60,371 nucleotides of DNA from an uncultured Clostridia bacterium (GCA_947600065.1 CANQFZ010000007.1:1-60371); one strand, 5' to 3'; counted from the stretch's first letter, positions 27,022-36,783 are shown. A program made the numbers and translations. The notes: generated by a model from the letters alone, not told the origin.

Positions 27022-28254
27022 ATGAAAAAGCTTTTCTCTCTGCTTATAGCATTAGGCACGCTGCTTATGTGCTTCAGCTTTACGGGCTGCAATGCTACAG
27101 TCGATACCGCTCAGACGCTCTCCGTAAAGTTTAAGGGTGTAAACGGCTATGGTACGGCAACGTTAGAAGACGAATATGACTGGATAGACGAAGTAAACAA
27201 GAGCGACAACGAGTTAGAACTTCTCGCAAACGAGATAAAAATGCGCGAGGCAGTTCAATATTCGCTCGACAAGGCAGATCATCTTTCAAACGGCGACGTA
27301 GTTACGGTTACGATAACCACCAAAGAGGTCAAAGATCTTAAAATGAACTTCAAGGACGGCGAAGTTAAATTTACCGTTGAGGGACTTAAAGAAGCGGATA
27401 CGTTCGACCCATTTGAAGACGTAAACATAAGCTTTGAGGGATATGCGCCGAACGGCACTCTGAACATAACAGGCGGCGACGGCACTCTGACTTTTACTGC
27501 CGACAAGACAAATGGTCTTAAAAACGGCGACACCGTGACAATAACGGTAAAGCCGTCTGTGGGCGATATAGAAAGATATATCGAAACCTACAACAAGGTT
27601 TATTCTCCCGAATCCAAGGAATTTACCGTTGACGGGCTTGCGGCATATGTGACAAAGCTTGATGAAATTCCGAGTGATGTTCTGAACAAAATGAAAACAC
27701 ATGCGGAAGACTCAATAAAAGCGACTGCCGCAAATAAATATACCGCTGATGGCTGTGTATTTAAGAGTGCGGATTTCCTGGGATATTATTTCCTAAACGC
27801 AAAGGACGGAACTTCTACCAATCCCCGGAATGCAATTTATTGCGTTTACAAATGCACTCAGACGTTAAAGGGCGCTGCTCCGGGACCCAACAACACGGTA
27901 CTGCAGGATCAGGTACATGACGACGTTTATTACACATGGTATGCATTTACAAACGCGATGATACTGCCCGACGGAACTTGCTCGGTCGATTTGTCAAGCG
28001 GTAGTCTTACATCAAGTCAGATGAATGCAACAATAGGTTATCGCACGTTTATCGGATACAACTATTATGTATTGTACGGCTATAAAGATATTGACGCTAT
28101 GGTAAATGATACAATAACCAAAAACGTTGACAAGTATACATATGAAAACACCGTAAAGGACACAGAGCCTTCTGCTCCCGCAGAGGAAAATTCCTCGGAA
28201 AACTCATCGGATAACTCTTCTGAAGTTTCGGACAGCACACCTGCTGCTTCGTAA
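27022..28254 (+). CDS. Lipoprotein with two repeated beta-rich domains
   Basis: This 410-aa protein has a signal MKKLFSLLIALGTLLMCFSF with lipobox FTGC. The ATG at 27022 has AAAGGGA 8 bp upstream; an ATG six codons earlier also has a possible site. Two tandem units share the pattern GYGTATLE.../APNGTLNI..., NGDVVTVTI / NGDTVTITV (about residues 20-125 and 125-220), as in several Clostridia lipoproteins. A larger C-terminal domain (about 230-375) follows, then a Ser/Glu-rich tail. Role unknown; the divergent regulator probably controls it. Confidence 0.75.
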   Translation: MKKLFSLLIALGTLLMCFSFTGCNATVDTAQTLSVKFKGVNGYGTATLEDEYDWIDEVNKSDNELELLANEIKMREAVQYSLDKADHLSNGDVVTVTITTKEVKDLKMNFKDGEVKFTVEGLKEADTFDPFEDVNISFEGYAPNGTLNITGGDGTLTFTADKTNGLKNGDTVTITVKPSVGDIERYIETYNKVYSPESKEFTVDGLAAYVTKLDEIPSDVLNKMKTHAEDSIKATAANKYTADGCVFKSADFLGYYFLNAKDGTSTNPRNAIYCVYKCTQTLKGAAPGPNNTVLQDQVHDDVYYTWYAFTNAMILPDGTCSVDLSSGSLTSSQMNATIGYRTFIGYNYYVLYGYKDIDAMVNDTITKNVDKYTYENTVKDTEPSAPAEENSSENSSDNSSEVSDSTPAAS

Positions 28255-28278
28255 CAAAATATAACGGAGGTTTAAATT

Positions 28279-28707
28279 ATGAACTTTTCACTTGTAAAAA
28301 AGGTTGGCGGCGGACTGCTTGCTATAGGCGGACTGCTCGCGATAATCGGTACGATAGGATTTTTCATAAACATTCTTTCGTATTCACTCCATGCTATGGA
28401 TATGGCGGTTCTGGCAAGAGTTGGCGCAATAATGGCGTTTGTCGCTGCGATCGTTATTCTTGTTGCGGCATTTATGGGCAATATGAAAAAGGGCGCAGGA
28501 GTAGTAGGAGCATTTTTCGCCGTAATTGCTTTTATCGCGCAGTTTATGATAGACCCTGTGACAAGCCTTGGCGCTTTGGGCTCGGCTGCAATTTCGGGTT
28601 CTTCCACGCCCGGAGCGGTAGTATTCGGGTTTATATTGATGTTAATAGCGGGTATCGGTTCTATTATCACGGGCATTATAAACACTGTAATGAAAAACAA
28701 CGCTTGA
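28279..28707 (+). CDS. Small integral membrane protein, unknown
   Basis: This 142-aa protein has four hydrophobic Gly/Ala-rich segments (about 10-32, 45-68, 76-96 and 110-136). GGAGG lies 8 bp before the ATG. It begins 24 bp after the lipoprotein gene and is probably co-transcribed with it. I do not recognise the family. Confidence 0.7.
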   Translation: MNFSLVKKVGGGLLAIGGLLAIIGTIGFFINILSYSLHAMDMAVLARVGAIMAFVAAIVILVAAFMGNMKKGAGVVGAFFAVIAFIAQFMIDPVTSLGALGSAAISGSSTPGAVVFGFILMLIAGIGSIITGIINTVMKNNA

Positions 28708-28739
28708 TTACTCGGGCTTTATAACACATAATAACACAC

Positions 28740-28766
28740 AAACGCGTTCTTCTGAGCGCGTTTTGT
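28740..28766 (+). terminator. Terminator after the membrane protein gene
   Basis: A 7-bp stem (AAACGCG / CGCGTTT) with a 10-nt loop, followed by TGTTGTT. Moderate strength. Confidence 0.65.
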
Positions 28767-28807
28767 TGTTAGCGCACATCATTTTTTCACTTTATAGCGA
28801 AAATATC

Positions 28808-28836
28808 TTGACAAAAAAATAAGAATTTGATATAAT
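28808..28836 (+). promoter_or_regulatory. Promoter of ilvB-ilvN-ilvC
   Basis: TTGACA (28808-28813), 17 bp, TATAAT (28831-28836) with TGA before it. The leader is only about 57 nt, too short for a T-box or leader-peptide attenuator. Confidence 0.88.
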
Positions 28837-28900
28837 TAAAAGAACGTTAATATTTGTTTTTTAAAGAAAAATATTCAAACAAAATTTTGGAGTGTGGACA

Positions 28901-30541
28901 ATGCAGAGAATGACCGTTGCGAAAGCAATGACTGAGTGTCTTAAAGCCGAGGGGATAACGGATATTTTCGGCTATCCCGGGGCGGCTATCTGCCCGTTTT
29001 ATGACGAGCTTTACAAATCGGGAATAAATCATATTCTGGTGCGCCACGAGGTGAACGCGGGTCACTCCGCGTCGGGCTATGCGAGAATAACAGGCAAGCC
29101 TGCGGTATGCGTTGCGACAAGCGGACCGGGTGCGCTAAACCTCATAACCGCCATAGCTACGGCGTATATGGATTCCGTTCCAATGATAATTATCACGGGG
29201 CAGGTAAATTCCGACCAGATAGGTCGCGACGTTTTTCAGGAAGCCGACATCACAGGCTCTGCCGAGCCTTTTGTAAAGCACAGCTATCTTTTGAAAAGAC
29301 CCGAAGATACCGCCGAGGTATTTAAAAAAGCGTTTTATATTGCGGGCACGGGAAGAAGAGGCCCTGTGCTGATAGATGTTCCGTGCGACGTGCAGAAAGC
29401 TGAAATAGACTTTGAATATCCCGAAAGCGTAGATATAAGAAGCTACCGTCCGAGTTCAAAGGGAAACGGCTATCAGATAAAACGCGCGGCGGTTACTATT
29501 CTTGAAGCCAAAAAGCCGCTCATAATCGCGGGAGGCGGTCTGTTTTCGGGAAATGCCGCGGAGCTTATGAGAGAGCTTTCGGAAAAGCTGGACATTCCCG
29601 TCATCTCGACGCTTATGGGGCTTGGGGCAATGCCCACAGACAACGAGCGCTATTTCGGTATGCTCGGTATGCATGGCTGTGAAAGTGCTAAATGCGCGGT
29701 AAATAACTGCGACACGCTTATCCTGCTCGGCGCAAGACTGAGCGACAGGACGTCTGCTCCGATAATGCTCAAAAAAGGCCTTACGGTCATTCATATTGAT
29801 ATTGACCCCGCAGAGATAGGAAAAAGCGTTGCGGCTAATATCCCTATCGTAGGCGATATAAGCATAGTATTGGGACAACTTCTTGAACAGCTTAACAATA
29901 CCGTTTCCGAAAACGCCGTTCCAAAGCATGACGAATGGAAAGCTATGCTTTCGCAGAGCCGCGTTGACAAAGGCATAAAGCAAGTGGAAAAGGGTTTTGT
30001 AAACCCGAAGTGGTTTATCCGCGAGCTTAACAACTATCTTCCTAACCGCTCTATTGTCGTTGCGGACGTAGGCGAAAATCAGTTCTGGACAGCGCTCAAC
30101 ATCGAGCTTAAAAACGGACGCTTTCTTACTTCGGGCGGAATGGGAACAATGGGCTATTCTCTGCCTGCGGCTATCGGAGCAAAGACTGCCGAGCCGAACG
30201 CCGAGGTTATCGCGGTATGCGGAGACGGATCTTTCCAAATGGAAATGCCCGAGCTTGCGACATGCGTTCAGCATAACATTGCTGTAAAGGTAATAGTTAT
30301 GAGAAACAAATATCTCGGAATGGTAAGAGAGTTTCAGACCAATCATTATGGGAACAGGCTCTATGCGGTTTCACTTGACGGAAGTCCGAGCTATACGAAA
30401 ATCGCCGATTCATACGGCATAGAGAATATGCTTGTAGACAGCAAGGAGAGCGCAAAAGAAGGAATAAAGCGTCTTACGGAAAGCAATAAACCGTTTTTGC
30501 TGGAAGTTGCCGTTCCCGAAATGCTCGAAACCATACTTTAA
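28901..30541 (+). CDS. ilvB: Acetolactate synthase large subunit
   Basis: This 546-aa ThDP enzyme condenses pyruvate with pyruvate or 2-oxobutyrate in branched-chain amino acid synthesis. Motifs are IFGYPGAAICPFYDEL, VRHEVNAGHSASGYARITG with the cofactor Glu, QVNSDQIGRDVFQEADITG, and the ThDP-Mg site GDGSFQMEMPELAT. The ATG at 28901 lies 8 bp after GGAG. It is followed by ilvN and ilvC, a compact Ile/Val operon; ilvD is not present here. Confidence 0.96.
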   Translation: MQRMTVAKAMTECLKAEGITDIFGYPGAAICPFYDELYKSGINHILVRHEVNAGHSASGYARITGKPAVCVATSGPGALNLITAIATAYMDSVPMIIITGQVNSDQIGRDVFQEADITGSAEPFVKHSYLLKRPEDTAEVFKKAFYIAGTGRRGPVLIDVPCDVQKAEIDFEYPESVDIRSYRPSSKGNGYQIKRAAVTILEAKKPLIIAGGGLFSGNAAELMRELSEKLDIPVISTLMGLGAMPTDNERYFGMLGMHGCESAKCAVNNCDTLILLGARLSDRTSAPIMLKKGLTVIHIDIDPAEIGKSVAANIPIVGDISIVLGQLLEQLNNTVSENAVPKHDEWKAMLSQSRVDKGIKQVEKGFVNPKWFIRELNNYLPNRSIVVADVGENQFWTALNIELKNGRFLTSGGMGTMGYSLPAAIGAKTAEPNAEVIAVCGDGSFQMEMPELATCVQHNIAVKVIVMRNKYLGMVREFQTNHYGNRLYAVSLDGSPSYTKIADSYGIENMLVDSKESAKEGIKRLTESNKPFLLEVAVPEMLETIL

Positions 30542-30553
30542 CGGAGGCAGAAC

Positions 30554-31051
30554 ATGAAGCATACTATTTCCGTTCTGGTCGAAAATCACGCGGGCGTTCT
30601 CGCGAGAGTTGCGGGACTTTTTGCGCGCAGAGGATTTAATATAGACAGTCTTGCCGTAGGAGTTACGGACGATGTAAACATTTCGAGAATTACGATAGTT
30701 GCGGACGGCAGCGATTATACTCTCGAACAGATAGAAAAACAGCTCAACAAGCTCATTGACGTTATAAAAGTAAAGACGCTCGCGCCCGAAAATATGGTGT
30801 CGAGGGAGCTTATACTGATAAAGGTGAGCTGTTCTCCGAAGCAAAGGCCCGAGATAATAAGCATCTGCGAGCTTGCTCACGGAAAGATATCGGATATTTC
30901 CGCAAATTCAATAACCATTGAGATATCCGACAGCACAAATGCGCTCAATAATTTTGAAGAACTGCTGCGTCCCTACGGCATAAAAGAGATAGTCCGCACG
31001 GGAACTATCGCAATACAGAAAGGCGAAGCGGCTGTTTCTGTAAGAAACTGA
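30554..31051 (+). CDS. ilvN: Acetolactate synthase small (regulatory) subunit
   Basis: This 165-aa subunit has an N-terminal ACT domain (HTISVLVENHAGVLARVAGLFARRGFNIDSLAVG) and a C-terminal dimerisation domain. ACT subunits give valine feedback control and raise activity of the large subunit. It begins 12 bp after ilvB with a GGAGG site. Confidence 0.96.
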   Translation: MKHTISVLVENHAGVLARVAGLFARRGFNIDSLAVGVTDDVNISRITIVADGSDYTLEQIEKQLNKLIDVIKVKTLAPENMVSRELILIKVSCSPKQRPEIISICELAHGKISDISANSITIEISDSTNALNNFEELLRPYGIKEIVRTGTIAIQKGEAAVSVRN

Positions 31052-31091
31052 TGTGTCAACAACGCTTAAAGGCGCTAAAATAATATTTTAA

Positions 31092-32126
<1,035 letters not shown>

Positions 32127-32159
32127 TCGTCTAATCAGCTAATGCACACATAATTTTAA

Positions 32160-32195
32160 CGCCGCCCGTTATCATTTAACGGACGGCGGTTTTGG
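32160..32195 (+). terminator. Probable terminator after ilvC
   Basis: An imperfect GC-rich hairpin (GCCGCCCGTTA / TTAACGGACGGCGG with a 3-nt bulge) followed by TTTT. Confidence 0.7.
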
Positions 32196-32402
32196 CAGTT
32201 GACAGTTTACAGTGTACAGTATTCAGTTATGGTGTCCGCTTCGCGGATAATATTAGATTGTTATCGAACTAAAACGTTTTGAAATATACCCATAAAGATG
32301 GGCTTGTGTGCCTGTTTATTAAAATCAATTTAAATCTTATCCGCCGCAAGGCGGATACCTTTGCTGTACACTGTACACTATACACTGAATACTGTATACA
32401 TG
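32192..32402. repeat. Composite inverted repeat element (MITE-like)
   Basis: The left end carries GGCAGTTGACAGTTTACAGT and a TCCGCTTCGCGGA hairpin; the right end carries the inverse, TATCCGCCGCAAGGCGGATA then ACTGTACACTATACACTG and CTGTATAC. The whole ~210 bp has no gene. Related GGCAGT(TGACAG)TATACAGTG pieces recur at 49552 and 49772. Confidence 0.6.
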
Positions 32403-32448
32403 CGTTGTGCATTTTATACCGTGTACCGATATTGTAAACCGTATATTG

Positions 32449-33801
32449 TCAATAAACGTCGTGGTACGTATACTTCAGCGGGTCAACTCTTACTCCGTTT
32501 TCGCGCACCTCAAAATGCAAGTGCTCGCCCTGCGACCAACCCGTTGTTCCAACTATCGCAATAACATCGCTTTTTGACACCGTTTGTCCGACGCTTACGA
32601 AAATCTTTCGGCAATGAGCGTAAAGCGTGGAGATCCCGCCGCCATGGTCGATTATTATATAATTTCCGAAACCGCCTCCGCAGCCGCAGCTGTAATTCTT
32701 CCCGTAATCATGCGGACAGCCCGTGTAAACTTTTATGACCTTTCCAGACTGAACGGCGTAAATGTTCCTGCTTGAAACCGAAACTCCCGTTCCGACAATA
32801 TCTATGCCGCCGTGATTTCTTCCGCCAAAAGCCGTATCCCAACCGAAATATGTAGTAAGCCTGTGAAATTCGGGGTCAAGCGGCCACCTGAAATCGCTGC
32901 TGTGGTCTTCGGTACTTCCCTGCCCGCTTTGCTGTAACTTTCTTATCTCTTCCTGCAGCTGCCTGTCATACTCTTCTATCTCTTTATTAGTTTTGTTAAT
33001 ATCGTAGTTCAGACCGTCTACTTTGTTCTTCAATTCATTGTTATCCGCAACTAAGCTGTAAAGATAATTCTTTTGCTCTGCGGCGTAGTCGTCGAGCCTT
33101 TTTCGTTCGTCTTTCAGCTCGGACATCTCGCTGTCGAGCTGCTCTTTTTGCTGCTGAAGGCTCTGCTTGTCCTGTTCAAGCTGCTGTTTTTCGCTTTCAA
33201 GATCATTTATCATCTGTTCGCAGCTTTTTATCGACGCAGTTAGTCTTTTCATAAACTCCATGCTCTGATCGCTTATGTTTTTAATGACATCGGAATAAAC
33301 AAAATAATCATACCAATCGTCCGAACCGCTTAGTATAGGGACAGTGTCCGAAACATCATTCATATACATAGCTCTGGCAAGCTCGCCGAAACGTTTAAGA
33401 TTTTCCTTATTCTTCTCCTGAAGCTCGGATATCTCGGAATTTTTGTTCTCTATTTCAATTTCTTTATCTGCAATAGCTTCTTCTGCGGCTTCTATCTCGG
33501 CTTTTTTTGCGTCTATCTCTTCCTGCTTTGCGATAATAAGCTGACCACTTTTGGTTATCTCGTCGTTTATGCTGTCTATTTGTTCGTTTATAAGCTTGAT
33601 AAGTTTTTCATTATCGCTCATCTCACTTTTATATTTTTCAATAAGCTGTTTTCTCTCCTCGTTTTCTTTCCTCTTTTCATCTATTTGTGACTGAAGCCCC
33701 TCGACTGAAGAGCTGTCGGCTCTAGACAGCGGAACTACCGCTATCACAGCCGTCAGAAAGACAGCGCACACTTTCTTTAAAAATGACGTTTTTCTCCCCA
33801 T
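32449..33801 (-). CDS. M23 murein endopeptidase / EnvC-like hydrolase, paralog 2
   Basis: This 450-aa protein is a close paralog of 23453-24829: signal segment (about 8-30), a long coiled coil with the RFGELARAMYMNDVSDTVPILSG block, and an M23 domain with HGGIDIVG and HLHFEVRENG metal/catalytic motifs plus the same Cys-rich insert (CPHDYGKNYSCGCGGG). The ATG at 33801 follows GGGGAGG. It has its own strong promoter. Two such genes in one region suggest partly separate wall-remodelling roles. Confidence 0.92.
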   Translation of the reverse strand: MGRKTSFLKKVCAVFLTAVIAVVPLSRADSSSVEGLQSQIDEKRKENEERKQLIEKYKSEMSDNEKLIKLINEQIDSINDEITKSGQLIIAKQEEIDAKKAEIEAAEEAIADKEIEIENKNSEISELQEKNKENLKRFGELARAMYMNDVSDTVPILSGSDDWYDYFVYSDVIKNISDQSMEFMKRLTASIKSCEQMINDLESEKQQLEQDKQSLQQQKEQLDSEMSELKDERKRLDDYAAEQKNYLYSLVADNNELKNKVDGLNYDINKTNKEIEEYDRQLQEEIRKLQQSGQGSTEDHSSDFRWPLDPEFHRLTTYFGWDTAFGGRNHGGIDIVGTGVSVSSRNIYAVQSGKVIKVYTGCPHDYGKNYSCGCGGGFGNYIIIDHGGGISTLYAHCRKIFVSVGQTVSKSDVIAIVGTTGWSQGEHLHFEVRENGVRVDPLKYTYHDVY

Positions 33802-33863
33802 AATTTTCCTCCCCAAAACAAATCAGACAAAACGCATTTTACAGCCCGTACTTCTTACGTTTC

Positions 33864-33892
33864 ATTATATCATTTTCGACAAAAATTGTCAA
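33864..33892 (-). promoter_or_regulatory. Promoter of M23 paralog 2
   Basis: On the - strand, TTGACA (33892-33887), 17 bp, TATAAT (33869-33864). Confidence 0.87.
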
Positions 33893-34007
33893 GGAAAATA
33901 TGAAGTTCTCTCATTTATTGCTTTTAATAAAACTTAACGAACTTATATTACCGCTCTGAGGTTTTTCGTACTGAATGTACTTTCACGGTCAAAGCATCTC
34001 CGTAAGA

Positions 34008-34157
34008 TTGCCGTTTCAAAGCACGGCTTTGAAACGGCAATGCGGGGAAAACTCTTGTTTTCCCCGCACCCCAGGTTCAATGCCGAAGGCATTTAACCTG
34101 ATGCGCTGTTTAAGCGTTATTGAGGGAAAACTTTTTTGAAAAAAAGTTTTCCCTCAA
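34008..34157. repeat. Cluster of four strong hairpins
   Basis: Four near-contiguous palindromes: 15 bp (34008-34022 / 34026-34040), 12 bp (34041-34052 / 34057-34068), a two-part stem (34072-34077 / 34095-34100 with TGCC / GGCA inside) and 18 bp (34120-34137 / 34140-34157). No gene is present; the rest of 33893-34345 holds no feature I could support. Confidence 0.85.
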
Positions 34158-34345
34158 GCTCCCTTTCAAAAAACTTTTGTGCGCCGCTCGTTTGGTAGTT
34201 TAAAAATCAAATGTTGTTCACCGCTCAAAATAACTTCTAGTCCCTAATTTTTAACCCCTTTCAAACTTTTTCGTCATTATTTCAAAATACCCGCTTCTAT
34301 AATAGTTTGTTATTGTTTACAACCACCGAAAATATAAAAATCCAC

Positions 34346-34374
34346 TTGATTTAATAGACTAAGTGTGTTAAAAT
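34346..34374 (+). promoter_or_regulatory. Promoter of the two-component gene pair
   Basis: TTGATT (34346-34351), 17 bp, TAAAAT (34369-34374). Transcription would begin near 34381, giving a ~200-nt leader that contains the palindromic element 34387-34520. Confidence 0.65.
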
Positions 34375-34386
34375 AAACGCGTAAAG

Positions 34387-34520
34387 CAGACTGTAGATAA
34401 AGCCCCATCTGCTGTGTAGCGTTATCCGCCGAAGGCGAATAATGCGGCGGCTTACTACGGCAGGCACAAAGCCTAGCCGTAGCACCGCTTCCTTGCATCT
34501 GGGACTTTCTCTACAGTCTG
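34387..34520 (+). repeat. Dispersed palindromic repeat, copy E: 134-bp structured leader element
   Basis: The ends CAGACTGTAGATAAAGCCCCA (34387) and TGGGACTTTCTCTACAGTCTG (to 34520) are inverse of each other with few mismatches. Inside are a strong hairpin (CTACGGC-AGGC / GCCT-GCCGTAG) and a CGCC-GAA-GGCG hairpin. A run of six T follows 8 nt after the right end, and another half end (ACAGTCTGAA) lies at 34536-34545. It lies in the leader of the response regulator gene and could act as an attenuator. Confidence 0.7.
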
Positions 34521-34579
34521 AAGCAGGATTTTTTATACAGTCTGAAAGTCAAATCATTATCCCGAAAGGAGTGCCGAAT

Positions 34580-35323
34580 ATGCATCATATCGCCGTTTGT
34601 GATGACGAAGAAATTTGGGTCAAAAACACCACCCAACAGCTCGACGATTATTTTACAATGCACAACGAGATACCCGTAAAAATACACTCTTTCCAAAACG
34701 GGCTTGAACTCCTCGAAAAAGCAAACGGCATTGATTTCGACCTGTATATCATAGATGTGCTTATGCCTGCAATAAAAGGCATTGACTTAGGGCGAAAGCT
34801 CCGCGATAACTCTAAGGACGGAATGATAATCTACCTCACTTCTTCAAAGGATTTTGCCCTCGAAGCCTATGATGTACAGCCGTTCCACTATCTCATAAAG
34901 CCCCTCGAAAAGGACAAGATGTTTAAAACTTTAGACAGGGCGTTTGATATTATCAAAAAGCGAAAGAACAGCTCTATCGTCGTAAAAACAAAAGACGGCA
35001 TTTTGTCGCTTGCGTTCGACGATATCATATATGTAGAATATGCGAACCGAATTTGTAAATATCATCTGAGGGGCGGACAGACTATCTCCCAAAGCCGTCA
35101 AAGGCAGTCTTTTGCGGAAATAAGCTCGCCGCTTCTTGAAGACGACAGGTTCAGCCGCTGCGGAGCGAGCCTCGTTGTAAATCTTTATTATGTCAATGCC
35201 ATAAACAAGGATCAGCTCTATTTCAAAGACAACCCCGAACCGCTGTTTCTGCCGAAAAAATCGGGAACTCCGCTTCTGTCAGCGTGGCTCGACTATTGGA
35301 TGAAGGGAGAAAAACATCAATGA
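34580..35323 (+). CDS. LytTR-family response regulator (AgrA/VirR-like)
   Basis: This 247-aa regulator has a receiver domain (1-125) with acidic pocket DDEE at 8-11, phospho-acceptor Asp59 in LYIIDVLMP, and YLIKP near 105. The C-terminal LytTR domain (about 140-240) binds DNA through beta strands. The ATG at 34580 has AAAGGAG 8 bp upstream and starts the MHHIAVCDDEE opening; the frame extends further upstream but into the structured leader. It overlaps the kinase gene (ATGA). Its likely targets are direct repeats in front of the pilus operon. Confidence 0.93.
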   Translation: MHHIAVCDDEEIWVKNTTQQLDDYFTMHNEIPVKIHSFQNGLELLEKANGIDFDLYIIDVLMPAIKGIDLGRKLRDNSKDGMIIYLTSSKDFALEAYDVQPFHYLIKPLEKDKMFKTLDRAFDIIKKRKNSSIVVKTKDGILSLAFDDIIYVEYANRICKYHLRGGQTISQSRQRQSFAEISSPLLEDDRFSRCGASLVVNLYYVNAINKDQLYFKDNPEPLFLPKKSGTPLLSAWLDYWMKGEKHQ

Positions 35324-36624
35324 GCGAAGTTCTCAGGATCTCTTCGGGAATATGGTCGACAATACACATTGTTATCCTGTTTATACTTTCCTCTTTTCCG
35401 AAGCTCTATTCTAAAAAGTCTACGGCAGTTCTGTGCGGGATAATGGTTTTAATTATTGCGGCTAACATCATGCTTTTTTTAAATCTCGGACAAGACGGTT
35501 TTGGAAAGATCATACTGATTTCGGTTACATTTCCGTTTTTTTTCGCCGCTCTTATTCTCTCAAAGAAACGCGACACGCAGTTTGTCTTTACGTTCTGCCT
35601 TGTAAACACGGTTTCGACTGCAATTATAGTGCTTTCTCTTATCTTCAATTGTTACATTTCCCCAACAACCAACCTCTTTATGTTTATATCAAGGATAGCG
35701 GGATTTCTGCTTATTGAAATAGGGGTAATAAAAAGGCTCCGCAGGCAATATTTTGAGATACAGGAAAGCGTCAAAAAGGGCTGGGGAATATTTACCATGA
35801 CAGCCGCGGCGTTCCTTATTACAATAATAGCTTTGTCTACATTTCCCTCGGTCATTTCGGAGCGACCCGACGATATGCCGATGCTTATAACGCTTATCAT
35901 TCTTATGCTGCTTATGTATCTGATGATCTTCCAGACACTAAGCAGGCAGAAAGAACTGAACGAAATTGAGCGAGAAAACGAACTCTGGCAGATAGAACTC
36001 AAGCAGATGCAGCGACGTATACGCCAGATGAACGAGACAAACGAGCAGATAAAAATAGCCCGCCACGACATGAGGCACAGGCTTTCGGGAATAGACGTTA
36101 TGCTCAAAAAAGGCGAGATAAACGAAGCGGAAGAATACATAGCCTCGTCGCTCAAAACGCTTGAATACAGCGGCGAGAAGCTGTATTGCAAAAACGCGGT
36201 GCTTGACGCTATATTCAGCTATTATTTTTCTCTTGCAAAAGAAGCGGATATAGAAGTAGTACACGATCTGAACATTTCAGACGAGCTTCCCGTTAAAGCA
36301 TCGGAGCTTTCGGTCGTTGTGGCGAACGCTCTTGAAAACGCAATTCACGCTTGTGAAGCAATAAATGCGGACAATAGGATAATACGCTGTCGCTGTATTG
36401 AAACTCCGCAATTTATGCTTCAAGTCAGCAACCCTTATTCAAATGAAATAAAGACGGACGAAAACGGCATTCCCATTGGCGCCGACGGAAACCACGGAAT
36501 CGGAACGCGCTCGATACTTGCATTTTGCGAAAAATACGGCGCGCAAGTAAACTATAAGATAGGAAAAGACATCTTTTCGATTAGGATCGTAATTCAAAAA
36601 CTCCCCCCCCCCGAAGATTTTTAA
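35320..36624 (+). CDS. GHKL sensor histidine kinase (AgrC-like)
   Basis: This 434-aa kinase has about six membrane segments (about 8-200), a coiled-coil linker (about 205-250), the phospho-acceptor box ARHDMRHRLSGID (about 257), the N box VVANALENAIHACE (about 345) and the G box GNHGIGTRSILAFCEKYG (about 400). This is the AgrC/GHKL class that reads peptide or other membrane signals. No AgrB/AgrD genes are in the window. The gene ends in a run of ten C residues coding Pro-Pro-Pro, a possible slippage site that would alter only the last residues. Confidence 0.92.
   Translation: MSEVLRISSGIWSTIHIVILFILSSFPKLYSKKSTAVLCGIMVLIIAANIMLFLNLGQDGFGKIILISVTFPFFFAALILSKKRDTQFVFTFCLVNTVSTAIIVLSLIFNCYISPTTNLFMFISRIAGFLLIEIGVIKRLRRQYFEIQESVKKGWGIFTMTAAAFLITIIALSTFPSVISERPDDMPMLITLIILMLLMYLMIFQTLSRQKELNEIERENELWQIELKQMQRRIRQMNETNEQIKIARHDMRHRLSGIDVMLKKGEINEAEEYIASSLKTLEYSGEKLYCKNAVLDAIFSYYFSLAKEADIEVVHDLNISDELPVKASELSVVVANALENAIHACEAINADNRIIRCRCIETPQFMLQVSNPYSNEIKTDENGIPIGADGNHGIGTRSILAFCEKYGAQVNYKIGKDIFSIRIVIQKLPPPEDF
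36603..36612 (+). repeat. Poly-C tract (C10) at the kinase 3' end
   Basis: Ten consecutive C at the last codons of the histidine kinase gene. Such tracts slip during replication. Confidence 0.85.
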
Positions 36625-36670
36625 CTAAAATTCAACCAATTCTCATTTTTATCGGTTTGTATAATGACAG

Positions 36671-36730
36671 CAGGCTGTTGATAAATTCCCTGTTTTGCAG
36701 ACAGGATTTTATCGACAGCCTGTTTTTTTT
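36671..36730 (+). terminator. Palindromic repeat copy F acting as a terminator
   Basis: CAGGCTGTTGATAAA (36671-36685) pairs with TTTATCGACAGCCTG (to 36722) with one wobble, enclosing CCTGT / ACAGG, and is followed by T8. It separates the two-component genes from the pilus operon. Confidence 0.85.
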
Positions 36731-36742
36731 ACGAAAAAAATT

Positions 36743-36778
36743 GACTAATTTGGTGAAAAATTCGACCAATTTGGTGAA
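36743..36778 (+). promoter_or_regulatory. Direct-repeat pair, candidate LytTR response regulator site
   Basis: GACTAATTTGGTGAA (36743-36757) and GACCAATTTGGTGAA (36764-36778) match at 14 of 15 positions and are 21 bp apart, two helical turns. The second ends just upstream of a weak -35. Paired direct repeats with this spacing next to a weak -35 are the known layout of LytTR activator sites such as VirR boxes. Confidence 0.7.
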
Positions 36779-36783
36779 TTGTC

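Noticed and set aside
28837-28900. T-box or leader-peptide attenuator before ilvB
   Set aside because: The leader is only about 57 nt and holds no specifier loop, antiterminator or run of Ile/Val/Leu codons.
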